A DNA stretch of 64,000 nt from Arthrospira sp. PCC 9108 (GTDB lineage: Bacteria > Cyanobacteriota > Cyanobacteriia > Cyanobacteriales > Microcoleaceae): NCBI GenBank assembly GCA_016745315.1, contig CP066886.1:6076501-6140500 (forward strand), written 5' to 3'. Of the stretch, positions 33,632 through 42,739 are shown piece after piece. Within the stretch, counting starts at the first letter, position 1. Every line of letters begins with the position of its first letter. The notes under the pieces were generated by a model. It saw only the letters and a program-made list of their open reading frames with translations. It made no database searches and had not been told where the DNA came from. The position numbers were made by a program, and so were the translations under genes.

Positions 33632-35683
33632 TTAACTTTCCGTTGCAGAAAGGCAACCCCTTCCGCCATGCACTTTTCCCAAGGATCGGCGGCGGTGAGG
33701 GAAGGCAACCGACCCCTTTCCTGTTTGAACTGTAGCGCCCGCTTTGCTAACTCTCGCGCTTCTTCTACCGAGAGATTGACTCGCTTGGCGGCGTTCGCGA
33801 AGCGTCCCGGAGGGAATCGCCTCTGCGACCAGTTTCAGCCGTTCCGCACTCATGGACTTAGCTAGAATCGCGTATGCTTCCCCAAAAGGATTAATCCGGT
33901 CAATCATATCAATATCGAGGTCTGTCACCGATAGGGCAAACTGCCGCACCCCGTCAATTAGGGCGGTATTTTTCGGGGCTAACCCGTCCCCTTCGTTACT
34001 GGTTTTCTTAGCTTGTTGTACCAAATTGAGAGCGGCGATCGCGTGTTGGCGGACGGCTTCGCGATCGCCTTCATCCAGGTTGGGGAATTTCTGTTTAATA
34101 ATTTTACCCATCCGTAGTTGGGTGAGTTCCTCTGGCACCAATTCCTCATCAAATAGACCGCGCTCGATACTCGGCTTATCTTGGACAAAAGCCGTCACCA
34201 ATTCCGTTAAATCTTCCCGACAAATGCGGGAGGCTTCCGGGCTTTTTGGTAGGGCTAAACCCTTAATTTCTAGCTGAATTTCCCCGCTTTCTGGATTAAC
34301 TCCCACATTGCATCGACTCGGATCGTAGCCACTTTCTCCATAGTCAAAGCCGGGGGTGGGTTGATTGTCCGGGCGCTTGGGTTTGAACTGAAAGCGGGGG
34401 GCTAGGACTTGTTCCATTAGCAGACTGGCAGCGATCGCCTTAATCGTATCATTCACCGCCTCTGTCACTGCCATCTCGCTGGCATCAGGTTCCGCAATCA
34501 AGTTGGTAAACCGGGCGCGGGTTTTACCCGGTGCGTCGCGGGTCGCTCGCCCAATAATTTGGACAATTTCGGTCAAACTGGAACGGTAACCAATGGTTAA
34601 AGCGTGTTCGCACCAGATCCAATCAAAGCCTTCTTTAGCCATCCCCAGGGCGATGATAATATCAACGCGATCGCGATTATCTTTGTGGGTGGGGTCCTTC
34701 AGTGCGGCTGCCACTTTATCCCGCTTGTTGGGGTCATCATCCACCAAATCGGCAATCTTGAGAATCTTACCCTCGGCGGTTTTGACCCATTGAAATCCTG
34801 TGTTTGGATCCGTGCCTTGCCATTCTCCCAATGCCTCAATAATATGTTCCACTTCCCGGATTTTGTCCTTGGTACTCTCGCGGGAATTAACGTTAGGAAT
34901 ATGCAGGATAGTTTTTTCGTTGGGGTTGAGTACCTGCATGATTTCATCGGTGTAGCTACCGGAGTAAAAATAATAGCCGATATCCAGTTGTTTTAGGTGT
35001 TCATAGCCGTTGAGTTGTTCATAATAGGTGTAGGTGACGGTGTGAAATTTGGCTTCGTCTTCGGGATGTAGGACTGCTTCGGCATCCCCCCGAAAATAAG
35101 AACCCGTCATGGCCACGATATGGGTTTTGTCGCGAGTCATCAGTTGGCGGATATGGTCCCCCAGCTTGTTGTCCGGGTTAGAGGAAACATGGTGAAACTC
35201 ATCAACCGCAATCAGGCGATCGTCTAGCATTTCCACCCCAAATTTATCCACCGCAAAGCGGAAGGTGGCATGGGTGCAAATTAAGACTTTATCATCGCTG
35301 TCGAGAAAGGTTTTCACCGCTTCTACTTTACCGCCATCGCTGCCGGGTGCGTTGCAGAGGTTCCACCGGGGTTCAACGTGCCAATCTGCCCAAAAGCCAA
35401 ACTTAGTCAGAGGTTCATCATGGAAACTAGCACCGATCGCCTTTTCCGGGACAACGACGATCGCTTGTTTCAGGTTCTGGTTTTCCAGCTTATCGAGGGC
35501 GATAAACATCAGCGCCCGACTTTTCCCAGAGGCGGGGGGAGATTTAATCAGCAGATATTGTTCTCCCCTTTTCTGGTAGGCGATCTCTTGATTATGGCGC
35601 ATCCCCAGGGCGTTGGTGCGGGTGGAAGTGCCATCCTGGGCGTAGGTTACGGAAACGGAAGGAATGGCGATCGCTTGCTTCAT
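33632..35683 (-). CDS. DExH-box SF2 helicase/ATPase of a restriction-like locus
   Basis: A 683-residue SF2 protein. Motif I SPPASGKSR (48-56), motif II DEFHH (161-165), motif III TGSYF (193-197) and motif VI QIIGRATRD (375-383) are complete. Such helicases translocate on DNA in type III or type ISP-like restriction and related defence systems, here probably with the MmeI-like methylase and the GIY-YIG nuclease. The last 50 or so residues are out of the original frame: a 34-bp palindromic repeat at 33788-33821 changes the frame, and the ancestral tail (VNLSVEEARELAKRALQF ... WEKCMAEGVAFLQRK) is encoded in another frame. The catalytic core is unaffected. Confidence 0.8.
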   Translation of the reverse strand: MKQAIAIPSVSVTYAQDGTSTRTNALGMRHNQEIAYQKRGEQYLLIKSPPASGKSRALMFIALDKLENQNLKQAIVVVPEKAIGASFHDEPLTKFGFWADWHVEPRWNLCNAPGSDGGKVEAVKTFLDSDDKVLICTHATFRFAVDKFGVEMLDDRLIAVDEFHHVSSNPDNKLGDHIRQLMTRDKTHIVAMTGSYFRGDAEAVLHPEDEAKFHTVTYTYYEQLNGYEHLKQLDIGYYFYSGSYTDEIMQVLNPNEKTILHIPNVNSRESTKDKIREVEHIIEALGEWQGTDPNTGFQWVKTAEGKILKIADLVDDDPNKRDKVAAALKDPTHKDNRDRVDIIIALGMAKEGFDWIWCEHALTIGYRSSLTEIVQIIGRATRDAPGKTRARFTNLIAEPDASEMAVTEAVNDTIKAIAASLLMEQVLAPRFQFKPKRPDNQPTPGFDYGESGYDPSRCNVGVNPESGEIQLEIKGLALPKSPEASRICREDLTELVTAFVQDKPSIERGLFDEELVPEELTQLRMGKIIKQKFPNLDEGDREAVRQHAIAALNLVQQAKKTSNEGDGLAPKNTALIDGVRQFALSVTDLDIDMIDRINPFGEAYAILAKSMSAERLKLVAEAIPSGTLRERRQASQSLGRRSARVSKAGATVQTGKGSVAFPHRRRSLGKVHGGRGCLSATES
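33788..33821. repeat. Small palindromic repeat inserted in the helicase gene
   Basis: GGCGTTCGCGAAGCGTCCCG continuing to GGAATCGCC resembles the dispersed palindromic repeats known from filamentous cyanobacteria. A degenerate version is in the second helicase copy near 28143-28175. Its insertion changes the reading frame of the helicase C-terminus. Confidence 0.6.
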
Positions 35684-35946
35684 GATAGTTCGGTGTTTCT
35701 GATTAGAGGGGGATTAACAAGTAATTTAAGGATATTTCCAGAAATATTCTTCCAGTTATGGTGGTATATTGACTCATTGTCTCACACAACAACCATGCCA
35801 TTGTCCAGGTCTTCAGTTGCCGATTGTACGGACTCAGGAAATACAGGTCTGTTATCAAAGAAGATTCGGATTTACCCAGAAACAGCTTTGCCTAAGACCT
35901 GTTAATGTATAATGTTCCCCCAAGTCCATAACCATTACGCTAGTAG
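35684..35946. promoter_or_regulatory. Intergenic region between divergent genes
   Basis: A 263-bp region upstream of both the helicase (leftward) and the conserved gene at 35947 (rightward). TATAAT at 35908-35913 could be the -10 box of the rightward gene; TTGCCT lies 14 bp before it, which is short. It marks the change from accessory to ordinary chromosome. Confidence 0.3.
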
Positions 35947-36978
35947 ATGCCTGAAATTCCCCAATCTGCGACTGAACTGGCTGAGGTTCTCACCGAGTTG
36001 AGTGACCTTAATTTTGAACTCCCTGATCCCGAAGATGAGGAAGTTTCCGAGCATGAATTTGCCGATCAGGTAGACACAGCCTGGAAAGTATGCGATCGCT
36101 TTGATTTACAAACCGAAATTTGGCGGGGACGGATTTTGCGGGCGGTTCGCGATCGCGAAAAACGAGGCGGCGAAGGTCGCGGAATGGGTTTTCTCCACTG
36201 GCTCAAACAGCGAGAAATCAGCAAAAGTCAGGCTTATGCTTTAATTGAACTGGCTAATAGTGCTGATGCTCTCCTGGCTCAGGGACACCTGAACCCCGAT
36301 GCTATTAACAATTTCAGTAAACGAGCTTTTATCGAAACCGCTAAATCTTCCCCAGAAGTACAGCAAATGGTTAGTGATGTGGCCTGTGCAGGCGATCGCA
36401 TCACTAGACGGGAAGTCCGCCAACTCGCTGATGAATGGACCGCTATGAGTTCCGATTTGGTTCCTGATGATGTCCGGGAAAAAGCTGCTATCGGAGCAAT
36501 TCCACCCCGTTATCTAGCGCCTCTGGTGCGGGAAATGGAAAAGTTGCCAGATACCCACGTTGGCGAAATTCAACGGGAAATGGTCACTAACCCTGATGTG
36601 GATACCGTGCGCCAGTTAACCTCTGATGCTCGTAGTTTAGCTAAATATCTCGATGCTGCTGCACAGGTTCAGGCTTTAAATCAGTCTTCGGTAGATCTGG
36701 AAATGGCTTTAGAAGAGGCTTTGCGGGTGGGGTGTTTGAGTACCGCTTCCGATTTGGTCAAGCAGGCTACTCAGTTGGAACAAACTATTGTTAAACTTCA
36801 TAGCACTTGGCGACGAGTGGGGAGTCTCGCCGATCGCTTATATGTAGATACCGGAGCCAGTACCCCCCACTTGCGATCGCTCCTTAATTGTCTCGAACAG
36901 TTAGCGGGTCAGGTGATTGAGGTTAATCTAGGAGATAGCGACGACGGCAAAATCCGCCTCCAAATTCTCTCGGACTGA
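35947..36978 (+). CDS. Conserved cyanobacterial hypothetical protein (343 aa)
   Basis: A 343-residue mostly helical, acidic protein without membrane segments. Residues about 60-110 (IWRGRILRAVRDREKRGGEG, then FLHWLKQREISKSQAYALIE) resemble the DUF3102-type region found in plasmid and phage regulatory proteins, where SKSQAY lies in a helix-turn-helix-like unit. The rest has coiled-coil character. DNA binding is possible; the function is not known to me. It is HIP1-rich, as expected of native chromosome. Confidence 0.6.
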   Translation: MPEIPQSATELAEVLTELSDLNFELPDPEDEEVSEHEFADQVDTAWKVCDRFDLQTEIWRGRILRAVRDREKRGGEGRGMGFLHWLKQREISKSQAYALIELANSADALLAQGHLNPDAINNFSKRAFIETAKSSPEVQQMVSDVACAGDRITRREVRQLADEWTAMSSDLVPDDVREKAAIGAIPPRYLAPLVREMEKLPDTHVGEIQREMVTNPDVDTVRQLTSDARSLAKYLDAAAQVQALNQSSVDLEMALEEALRVGCLSTASDLVKQATQLEQTIVKLHSTWRRVGSLADRLYVDTGASTPHLRSLLNCLEQLAGQVIEVNLGDSDDGKIRLQILSD

Positions 36979-36981
36979 GTA

Positions 36982-38268
36982 TTAATGTCCTCCCCCACCT
37001 GATGAGACAGCTTTCAGGATATAACCTACTAAGTATAGGGAACCACACAGGACTACTAGACTATTATCTGAATTAGCTAAAGCTGTTTCTAAGCCTACAA
37101 TAGGATCGCTATGGGTTTGACAAGATCCCAGTTGCGGACAGATTTGGTGGGCGAGGTGGGCGAGTTGTTCCGGTATCGCTGAACTATGATCAGGTACCGG
37201 GACTAAATGTAAGCGATCGCCAGAATGTAATAAAGCCCTGAAAATATCATCATGGTCTTTAGTCGATAACATCCCCATTACCCAGGTAATCCGACCATCA
37301 ACAGTTCCCCTCTGTTGCAACTCATCCACATATTCACGCAAAGCCGCCGCCGCCGCCGGGTTATGCGCTCCATCAAGCAAAAATGAGCGATTGTCATGGC
37401 AACTTATCCATTGTAGACGACCCGGCCAGCGAGTTTTAGCGATACCCTCCACTATAGCTGTATCAGAAATCGCCCAACCCTGTTGTTTGAGAGACTCCAA
37501 AACAGCGATCGCCAAAGCTGAGTTGAGCAATTGAACTTGTCCGGGCATGGGTAAAATATATTGGCAGTTTCCATAACTAGCTACCGGGTGAAAAGGGTCA
37601 GACTTGAGCAATTGTGCTGGTTCGACCCAAGTAGTTGGACAGCCAAGAGTTAAAAGGCGATCGTTCACCACTTTTCGCGCTTCCGGCGGAAGGGGTCCCA
37701 CCACCGCCGGACATCCTCGTTTAAGAATACCCGCCTTTTCCCTAGCAATATCCGCCAAAGTCGGACCAAGGCGCTGCCAATGTTCTCGACTGAGGCTAGT
37801 AATTACACTGACCAAAGGCTGATCAATCACATTAGTAGCATCAAGTCGTCCCCCTAAGCCTACCTCAATCACCGCCACATCGACTTTCTCTCTGGCAAAA
37901 TAAAGCCAAGCCGCAGCCGTAATCACCTCAAATTGAGTAGGTAAAAGTTCATCAGAAGAAATAGCCCCGATCACATCTTGTAGTAAAATCTGCAAATCCC
38001 GATTATCTATGGGAACCCCATTGATACAAATTCTCTCAGTCCAATCGACCAAATGGGGAGAAATATAGCGCCCCACACGATATCCCGCTTCCGTCAGCAC
38101 TGAGGATAAATAGGCACATACCGACCCTTTACCGTTAGTTCCAGCAATATGCAAAACAGGGACTTGGTAGTGAGGATTATTTAACCTCACCATAAGCTCT
38201 GTAATGCGTTCTAAGCCAAGATTAATGCCAAAACGTTCAAAAGACCCCAAAATCGCATCTATACTCAC
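36982..38268 (-). CDS. folC: Dihydrofolate/folylpolyglutamate synthase
   Basis: Adds glutamate to dihydropteroate and to folates in folate biosynthesis (cytosol, ATP-dependent, Mur-ligase fold). The P-loop HIAGTNGKGSV is at residues 40-50, SPHLVDWTERI follows, then VEVGLGGRLDATNV and LDGAHNPAA of the substrate and cation sites. At 428 residues it is of normal length. Its GTG start overlaps the stop of the small gene upstream (TAGTG), so they are probably translated together. Confidence 0.93.
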   Translation of the reverse strand: MSIDAILGSFERFGINLGLERITELMVRLNNPHYQVPVLHIAGTNGKGSVCAYLSSVLTEAGYRVGRYISPHLVDWTERICINGVPIDNRDLQILLQDVIGAISSDELLPTQFEVITAAAWLYFAREKVDVAVIEVGLGGRLDATNVIDQPLVSVITSLSREHWQRLGPTLADIAREKAGILKRGCPAVVGPLPPEARKVVNDRLLTLGCPTTWVEPAQLLKSDPFHPVASYGNCQYILPMPGQVQLLNSALAIAVLESLKQQGWAISDTAIVEGIAKTRWPGRLQWISCHDNRSFLLDGAHNPAAAAALREYVDELQQRGTVDGRITWVMGMLSTKDHDDIFRALLHSGDRLHLVPVPDHSSAIPEQLAHLAHQICPQLGSCQTHSDPIVGLETALANSDNSLVVLCGSLYLVGYILKAVSSGGGGH

Positions 38269-38579
38269 TACGCCCCCTTATTGTCCGGATCAGAGGGGGT
38301 TGATAAATCCAGATTTTTCAAAATGAATCTTAGGGATTTACGGGGAATATATGGCCATCCCCCTTGGGCTTCTATCTCGCGCAGTAAATGATAAAGTTCC
38401 TGTCTGTTCTTGGGTAAAGTCTTCTGAAACACATCTTCTCGGATTTTTTGGTGAAGCTGTTCTAAGGTTCGCAATAGGGATAACAGCATGAGGGTGTCAT
38501 CATTAGCTTGGACGGTCAAATCCTGGATATTCTGGGTCAACAACTGCAATTGAGCCTCAAAATCAGTCTCCTGCTCCAT
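38268..38579 (-). CDS. Small conserved hypothetical protein before folC (103 aa)
   Basis: A 103-residue helical protein with a coiled-coil-like first half (LLTQNIQDLTVQANDDTL) and a basic second half. No catalytic motif. Its stop overlaps the folC start by one base, so it is in an operon with folC. Function unknown. Confidence 0.65.
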   Translation of the reverse strand: MEQETDFEAQLQLLTQNIQDLTVQANDDTLMLLSLLRTLEQLHQKIREDVFQKTLPKNRQELYHLLREIEAQGGWPYIPRKSLRFILKNLDLSTPSDPDNKGA

Positions 38580-38862
38580 AATTTCCTATTATGATTATGC
38601 TTGTTCACGATTTCATCATAGATCTAACCTGCTACCAATTTCCGCTTAAATCCGTAAATAAACCCAGGTAAAAACACTTAAAGCCGATAAATTTGTACTT
38701 CTGGTCACAAAAAAGTCGTAATCAGGGTAAAATGCTGTATTGGACAGCCCCCATTAAAATGGGGTGGGATCAGGTGACTCGCTCAATCTAGGGAGCGGGG
38801 AGCGTCGATTCTGCCAACTAGAAAATTATGTCACATATCGATTTTGGATATTGAGGTTGAAA

Positions 38863-39699
38863 ATGAAATATCGCGCTTTAGTGGCGACATTCTTGGCATT
38901 TTGCCTTTCGGTACTCACAGCTTGCTCTGAAAGTCCATCCGCAAAAGATCCATCATTACTAACTTATGATGATATTCGGAACACTGGTTTAGCGGTTAAC
39001 TGTCCGAGTCTTCCTGAAACCGCCCGGGGTTCAATTCCCCTTGACCAAAATGCTTCCTATGAAATTACAGGCTTGTGTCTGCAACCTACTAGCTACTTTG
39101 TGAAAGAAGAACCGGCTAATAAGCGACAAGAGGCTGAGTTTGTACCAGGCAGATTGTTAACTCGCTTCACTTATAGCTTAGACCAGGTTCGCGGTCTCTT
39201 GAAATTTCAGCCAGATGGCAGCCTGAAATTTACTGAAAAAGATGGGATTGATTTTCAGCCCATTACCGTTTTACTCCCTGGTGGTGAGCAAGTGCCATTC
39301 CTATTCACTATTAAAGGGTTAGTAGCCACCAGTCAACCTGGACTGACTAGCATTAATACTTCTACCGACTTCTCTGGGGATTTTAATGTCCCTTCCTATC
39401 GTGGGTCTACTTTCCTCGATCCGAAGGCACGGGGTTTGGCTTCTGGTTATGATAATGCTGTGGCTTTACCTGCTACTGCTGACGAGGAAGATTATGTTAA
39501 TGCCAATGTTAAACTTGCTGATACCAAGTTTAAGGCTGGTCATATTTCCCTACAGGTAGCTAAAGTTGATGGCGAAACTGGCGAAATTGCTGGCATTTTT
39601 GAAAGCGAACAGCCTTCTGATAATGATTTAGGTGCGAAAGAAGCTGTTGAGGTGAAAATCCGTGGTGCTTTCTACGCTCGTATTGAGCCTAAAGCATAG
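38863..39699 (+). CDS. psbO: Photosystem II manganese-stabilising protein PsbO
   Basis: Extrinsic 33-kDa subunit that stabilises the Mn4CaO5 cluster of photosystem II on the lumen side. I use ATG 38863, which gives 278 residues and a proper signal peptide with an LTAC-type end (FLAFCLSVLTACSES); the upstream in-frame extension does not look like protein. LTYDDIRNTGLAVNCPSL is the typical mature start, and the pair of Cys residues forms the conserved disulphide. Two hairpins follow the stop. Confidence 0.96.
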   Translation: MKYRALVATFLAFCLSVLTACSESPSAKDPSLLTYDDIRNTGLAVNCPSLPETARGSIPLDQNASYEITGLCLQPTSYFVKEEPANKRQEAEFVPGRLLTRFTYSLDQVRGLLKFQPDGSLKFTEKDGIDFQPITVLLPGGEQVPFLFTIKGLVATSQPGLTSINTSTDFSGDFNVPSYRGSTFLDPKARGLASGYDNAVALPATADEEDYVNANVKLADTKFKAGHISLQVAKVDGETGEIAGIFESEQPSDNDLGAKEAVEVKIRGAFYARIEPKA

Positions 39700-39722
39700 T
39701 CAACAACCCACCACTAATGGCA

Positions 39723-39750
39723 GTAGCCCTAATTGACGAATTGGGGCTAC
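39723..39750 (+). terminator. Hairpin downstream of psbO
   Basis: GTAGCCC-AATT and AATT-GGGCTAC (39723-39750) form a stem with a 4-nt loop 23 bp after the psbO stop. There is no T-run, which is common in cyanobacteria. A second perfect hairpin, GCGGGCTA-ga-TAGCCCGC, lies at 39801-39818, between the convergent psbO and argB, and may stop transcription from both sides. Confidence 0.5.
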
Positions 39751-39845
39751 GGTGCAGATGAGGCATACCGTGCCAACAAGGGTTGCCCCTTCTCCGGGGT
39801 GCGGGCTAGATAGCCCGCTATATGATTAAGTGACGGGATTGGCTA

Positions 39846-40739
39846 TTAGTATTTAAGGTCAGAGGCTACTAACATAGAGCCAATTCCCGCGTCGGTAAAG
39901 ATTTCCTGAAGCAAGGCATGGGGAAGGCGACCATCGATAATATGGGCGGCGCGTACTCCCTGGGCGAGACTCCGCACACAGCAGGTAACTTTAGGAATCA
40001 TACCGCCAGCCACAATTCCTCGTTCAATCAGTCCCCTGGCTTCCTGAATGTCTAACTTGGCGATTAGGGTCTCGGGTTTATGGTAGTCCTCTAAAATTCC
40101 GGCTGTGTCGGTGAGCAAAATCAATTTTTCTGCCCCTAAAGCGGCGGCGATTTCACCAGCAACAGTGTCAGCATTGATATTGTAGGCTTGACCTGTTTCA
40201 TCAGATGCTACGCTGGACACTACAGGTATATAACCGCCATCAACTAAGGATTCTAGTAACTTGGTATCAATACTGGTTACCTCTCCCACAAATCCTATGC
40301 CCTCTTCACCCTGGGGACGAGCGCGGATCAGGTTAGCATCTTTACCACATAATCCTACTGCTAAACCTCCTACCTGATTGATGAGGGAGACAATTTCTTT
40401 ATTGACTCGCCCCACGAGTACCATTTCGACTACATCCATTGTGGGGGCATCTGTGACCCGTAAGCCGTTTTTGAATTGGGGTTCAATTCCCAGTTTCCCT
40501 AACCAGGTATTGATTTCTGGGCCTCCACCATGTACGACCACTGGCCGAATACCCACACAGGACAGCAGCACAATATCTCGCATGACAGTATCTTTAAGGT
40601 TACTGTCTTTCATGGCTGCGCCGCCATATTTAACGACAATGGTACGACCAGCAAATTTTTGGATATAGGGGAGTGCTTCGCTCAGAATTTGGACGCGAAT
40701 GGTCTGGTCTATTTGGGAAAAGTCACTATGTTTGAGCAT
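39846..40739 (-). CDS. argB: N-acetylglutamate kinase
   Basis: Phosphorylates N-acetylglutamate in arginine synthesis; in cyanobacteria it is activated by the PII protein GlnB and inhibited by arginine. I use ATG 40739, which gives 297 residues starting MLKHSDFSQI; a longer frame reaches 40847 but adds non-conserved residues. VVKYGGAAM (35-43), VHGGGPEIN and the NINADTVAGEIA motif are present. Normal length. Confidence 0.94.
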   Translation of the reverse strand: MLKHSDFSQIDQTIRVQILSEALPYIQKFAGRTIVVKYGGAAMKDSNLKDTVMRDIVLLSCVGIRPVVVHGGGPEINTWLGKLGIEPQFKNGLRVTDAPTMDVVEMVLVGRVNKEIVSLINQVGGLAVGLCGKDANLIRARPQGEEGIGFVGEVTSIDTKLLESLVDGGYIPVVSSVASDETGQAYNINADTVAGEIAAALGAEKLILLTDTAGILEDYHKPETLIAKLDIQEARGLIERGIVAGGMIPKVTCCVRSLAQGVRAAHIIDGRLPHALLQEIFTDAGIGSMLVASDLKY

Positions 40740-40928
40740 GGTAGGGCATATAAAAATCTCGCTTAATGATTTTAGCTGCGATTCAGACAAGTATTGTGGG
40801 CTGTGTCCGACAAACTTATGTCGGAAATAGCTTGGGTGTACAGACAAATATCAACTCCTAGGGCGATTGTGCAACCTGTCTCGAAGGGCTTATAATCATT
40901 GGATGTACTGAAAATTAATCCCCTGTTC

Positions 40929-42179
40929 ATGACAACCACTCCCCTACATTCCAACTCCTCAACGAACCCCAATCCAGTAATTGACCCATCTGTAGGACGG
41001 TTTGGGCAATTTGGTGGTAAATATGTCCCGGAAACTTTAATGCCAGCTTTGGCGGAACTGGAAGCGGCTTTTAAACATTATGTGAGCGATCGCGACTTCC
41101 AAAGGGAACTAGAAGACTTACTCCGGGACTATGTAGGGCGACCGAGTCCCCTGTATTTTGCCCCCCGTTTAAGCGATCGCTATGCTAGACCTGACGGTAG
41201 CGGTCCGAAAATCTACTTAAAACGGGAAGACCTCAACCATACTGGCGCTCATAAAATTAACAACGCCCTCGCCCAAGCTCTCCTAGCCTGCAAAATGCGC
41301 AAAAAACGGATTATTGCGGAAACTGGGGCGGGTCAACATGGAGTCGCTACCGCTACGGTTTGCGCCCGCTACGGCTTAGACTGTGTAATCTATATGGGCG
41401 TACAGGATATGGAACGCCAAGCCCTGAATGTGTTTAGAATGAGGCTATTAGGGGCAGAAGTCAGACCGGTGGCAGCGGGAACCGGAACCCTCAAGGATGC
41501 CACTTCTGAGGCGATTCGGGACTGGGTGACAAATGTGGAAACTACCCACTATATCTTGGGTTCGGTAGCAGGTCCCCATCCTTACCCAATGATGGTGCGA
41601 GATTTTCATGGGGTAATTGGTCGGGAAACCCGCGCCCAGTGTTTAGAGAAATGGGGTGGTTTACCAGATATTCTGCTCGCCTGCGTGGGTGGTGGGTCTA
41701 ATGCTATGGGATTGTTTCATGAATTTGTTAATGAGTCCTCTGTGCGTCTAATTGGCGTAGAAGCAGCCGGCTCTGGTGTGGAGACTGGAAAACACGCCGC
41801 CACCCTAACTCATGGGCGTGTGGGGGTTCTACATGGCGCTATGAGTTATCTATTGCAGGATGATGATGGTCAGATTATTGAAGCACATTCTATTAGCGCG
41901 GGGTTGGATTATCCGGGAGTGGGACCGGAACACAGTTATTTGAAGGATACCCAACGGGCTGAATATTACAGCGTTACTGACCGAGAGGCGGTAGATGCTT
42001 TTCAGCGTTTATCCCAGTTGGAGGGAATTATTCCGGCTTTGGAAACTTCCCATGCGATCGCTTATTTAGAAACTCTCTGTCCTCAACTGGAAGGTAGCCC
42101 TAATATTGTTCTCAATTGTTCGGGACGGGGTGATAAGGATGTGCAAACTGTAGCTAAGTTTCTCGATTCAGAGATTTGA
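40929..42179 (+). CDS. trpB: Tryptophan synthase beta subunit
   Basis: Makes tryptophan from indole and serine with pyridoxal phosphate. The PLP lysine is in HTGAHKINNAL (Lys109 from ATG 40929); ETGAGQHGVA and the GGGSNAMG phosphate loop are intact. 416 residues. An upstream GTG at 40899 is possible, but the ATG matches the family better. It is divergent from argB. The CAP-domain gene starts two bases after its stop. Confidence 0.95.
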   Translation: MTTTPLHSNSSTNPNPVIDPSVGRFGQFGGKYVPETLMPALAELEAAFKHYVSDRDFQRELEDLLRDYVGRPSPLYFAPRLSDRYARPDGSGPKIYLKREDLNHTGAHKINNALAQALLACKMRKKRIIAETGAGQHGVATATVCARYGLDCVIYMGVQDMERQALNVFRMRLLGAEVRPVAAGTGTLKDATSEAIRDWVTNVETTHYILGSVAGPHPYPMMVRDFHGVIGRETRAQCLEKWGGLPDILLACVGGGSNAMGLFHEFVNESSVRLIGVEAAGSGVETGKHAATLTHGRVGVLHGAMSYLLQDDDGQIIEAHSISAGLDYPGVGPEHSYLKDTQRAEYYSVTDREAVDAFQRLSQLEGIIPALETSHAIAYLETLCPQLEGSPNIVLNCSGRGDKDVQTVAKFLDSEI

Positions 42180-42181
42180 CT

Positions 42182-42700
42182 ATGACACGCAATTTAATGG
42201 CTTTGGCTTCTGTGGGAATGGGGTTAATCTTGGGTTATCATTTCTTCCCGGAAGTGGATTTTTTATCAGTTGTTAATCCCTCAAGTTCTGTGATTGCTTC
42301 TACCAGAGATATTGCTAGTTTGGAACGACAGGTTCATCAACAGGTGAATGAGTACCGCCAAAGCCGAGGTTTGTCACCTCTACAACTTGACTCTCGTATC
42401 AGTAATGAGTCTCGTCGTCATTCGGAGGATATGGCGGCGGGACGGGTTCGGTTTAGCCATGATGGTTCAAGAGAAAGGTTTGATGCGATCGGTAGTCAGA
42501 TCCGCTTCCGCCAAATTGCTGAAAATCTTGCCTATAATTCTGGTTATGCTGATCCGGTAAAACAGGCGGTTAAGGGTTGGATTGATAGTCCGGGTCATCA
42601 TAAAAATATGATCGGCGATTATTCTTTAACCGGAATTGGGGTGGCGAGGAATGCTAAGGGTGAGTATTATTTTACCCAGATTTTTGTCCGCCCTCGCTGA
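42182..42700 (+). CDS. CAP (SCP/PR1-like) domain protein, exported
   Basis: A 172-residue protein with an N-terminal hydrophobic segment (LMALASVGMGLILGYHFF), probably a signal or anchor, and a CAP domain: HQQVNEYRQSRGLSPLQLD, then RFSHDG, ENLAYN and GWIDSPGHHKNMIG. The cavity His and Glu residues are present. Bacterial CAP proteins of this YkwD type are periplasmic or secreted with poorly known roles. It starts two bases after trpB, so it is probably co-transcribed. Confidence 0.85.
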   Translation: MTRNLMALASVGMGLILGYHFFPEVDFLSVVNPSSSVIASTRDIASLERQVHQQVNEYRQSRGLSPLQLDSRISNESRRHSEDMAAGRVRFSHDGSRERFDAIGSQIRFRQIAENLAYNSGYADPVKQAVKGWIDSPGHHKNMIGDYSLTGIGVARNAKGEYYFTQIFVRPR

Positions 42701-42739
42701 GAGGATGGATGGTTAAATACACCAGAGGGGTGAGTTATT

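Noticed and set aside
33668..35905. Several long rightward frames opposite the helicase gene
   Set aside because: GC-rich antisense frames; the helicase motifs on the minus strand are complete and account for the sequence.
38764..38862. Upstream extension of the psbO frame
   Set aside because: The extension would put 33 unrelated residues before the signal peptide; ATG 38863 gives the family start.
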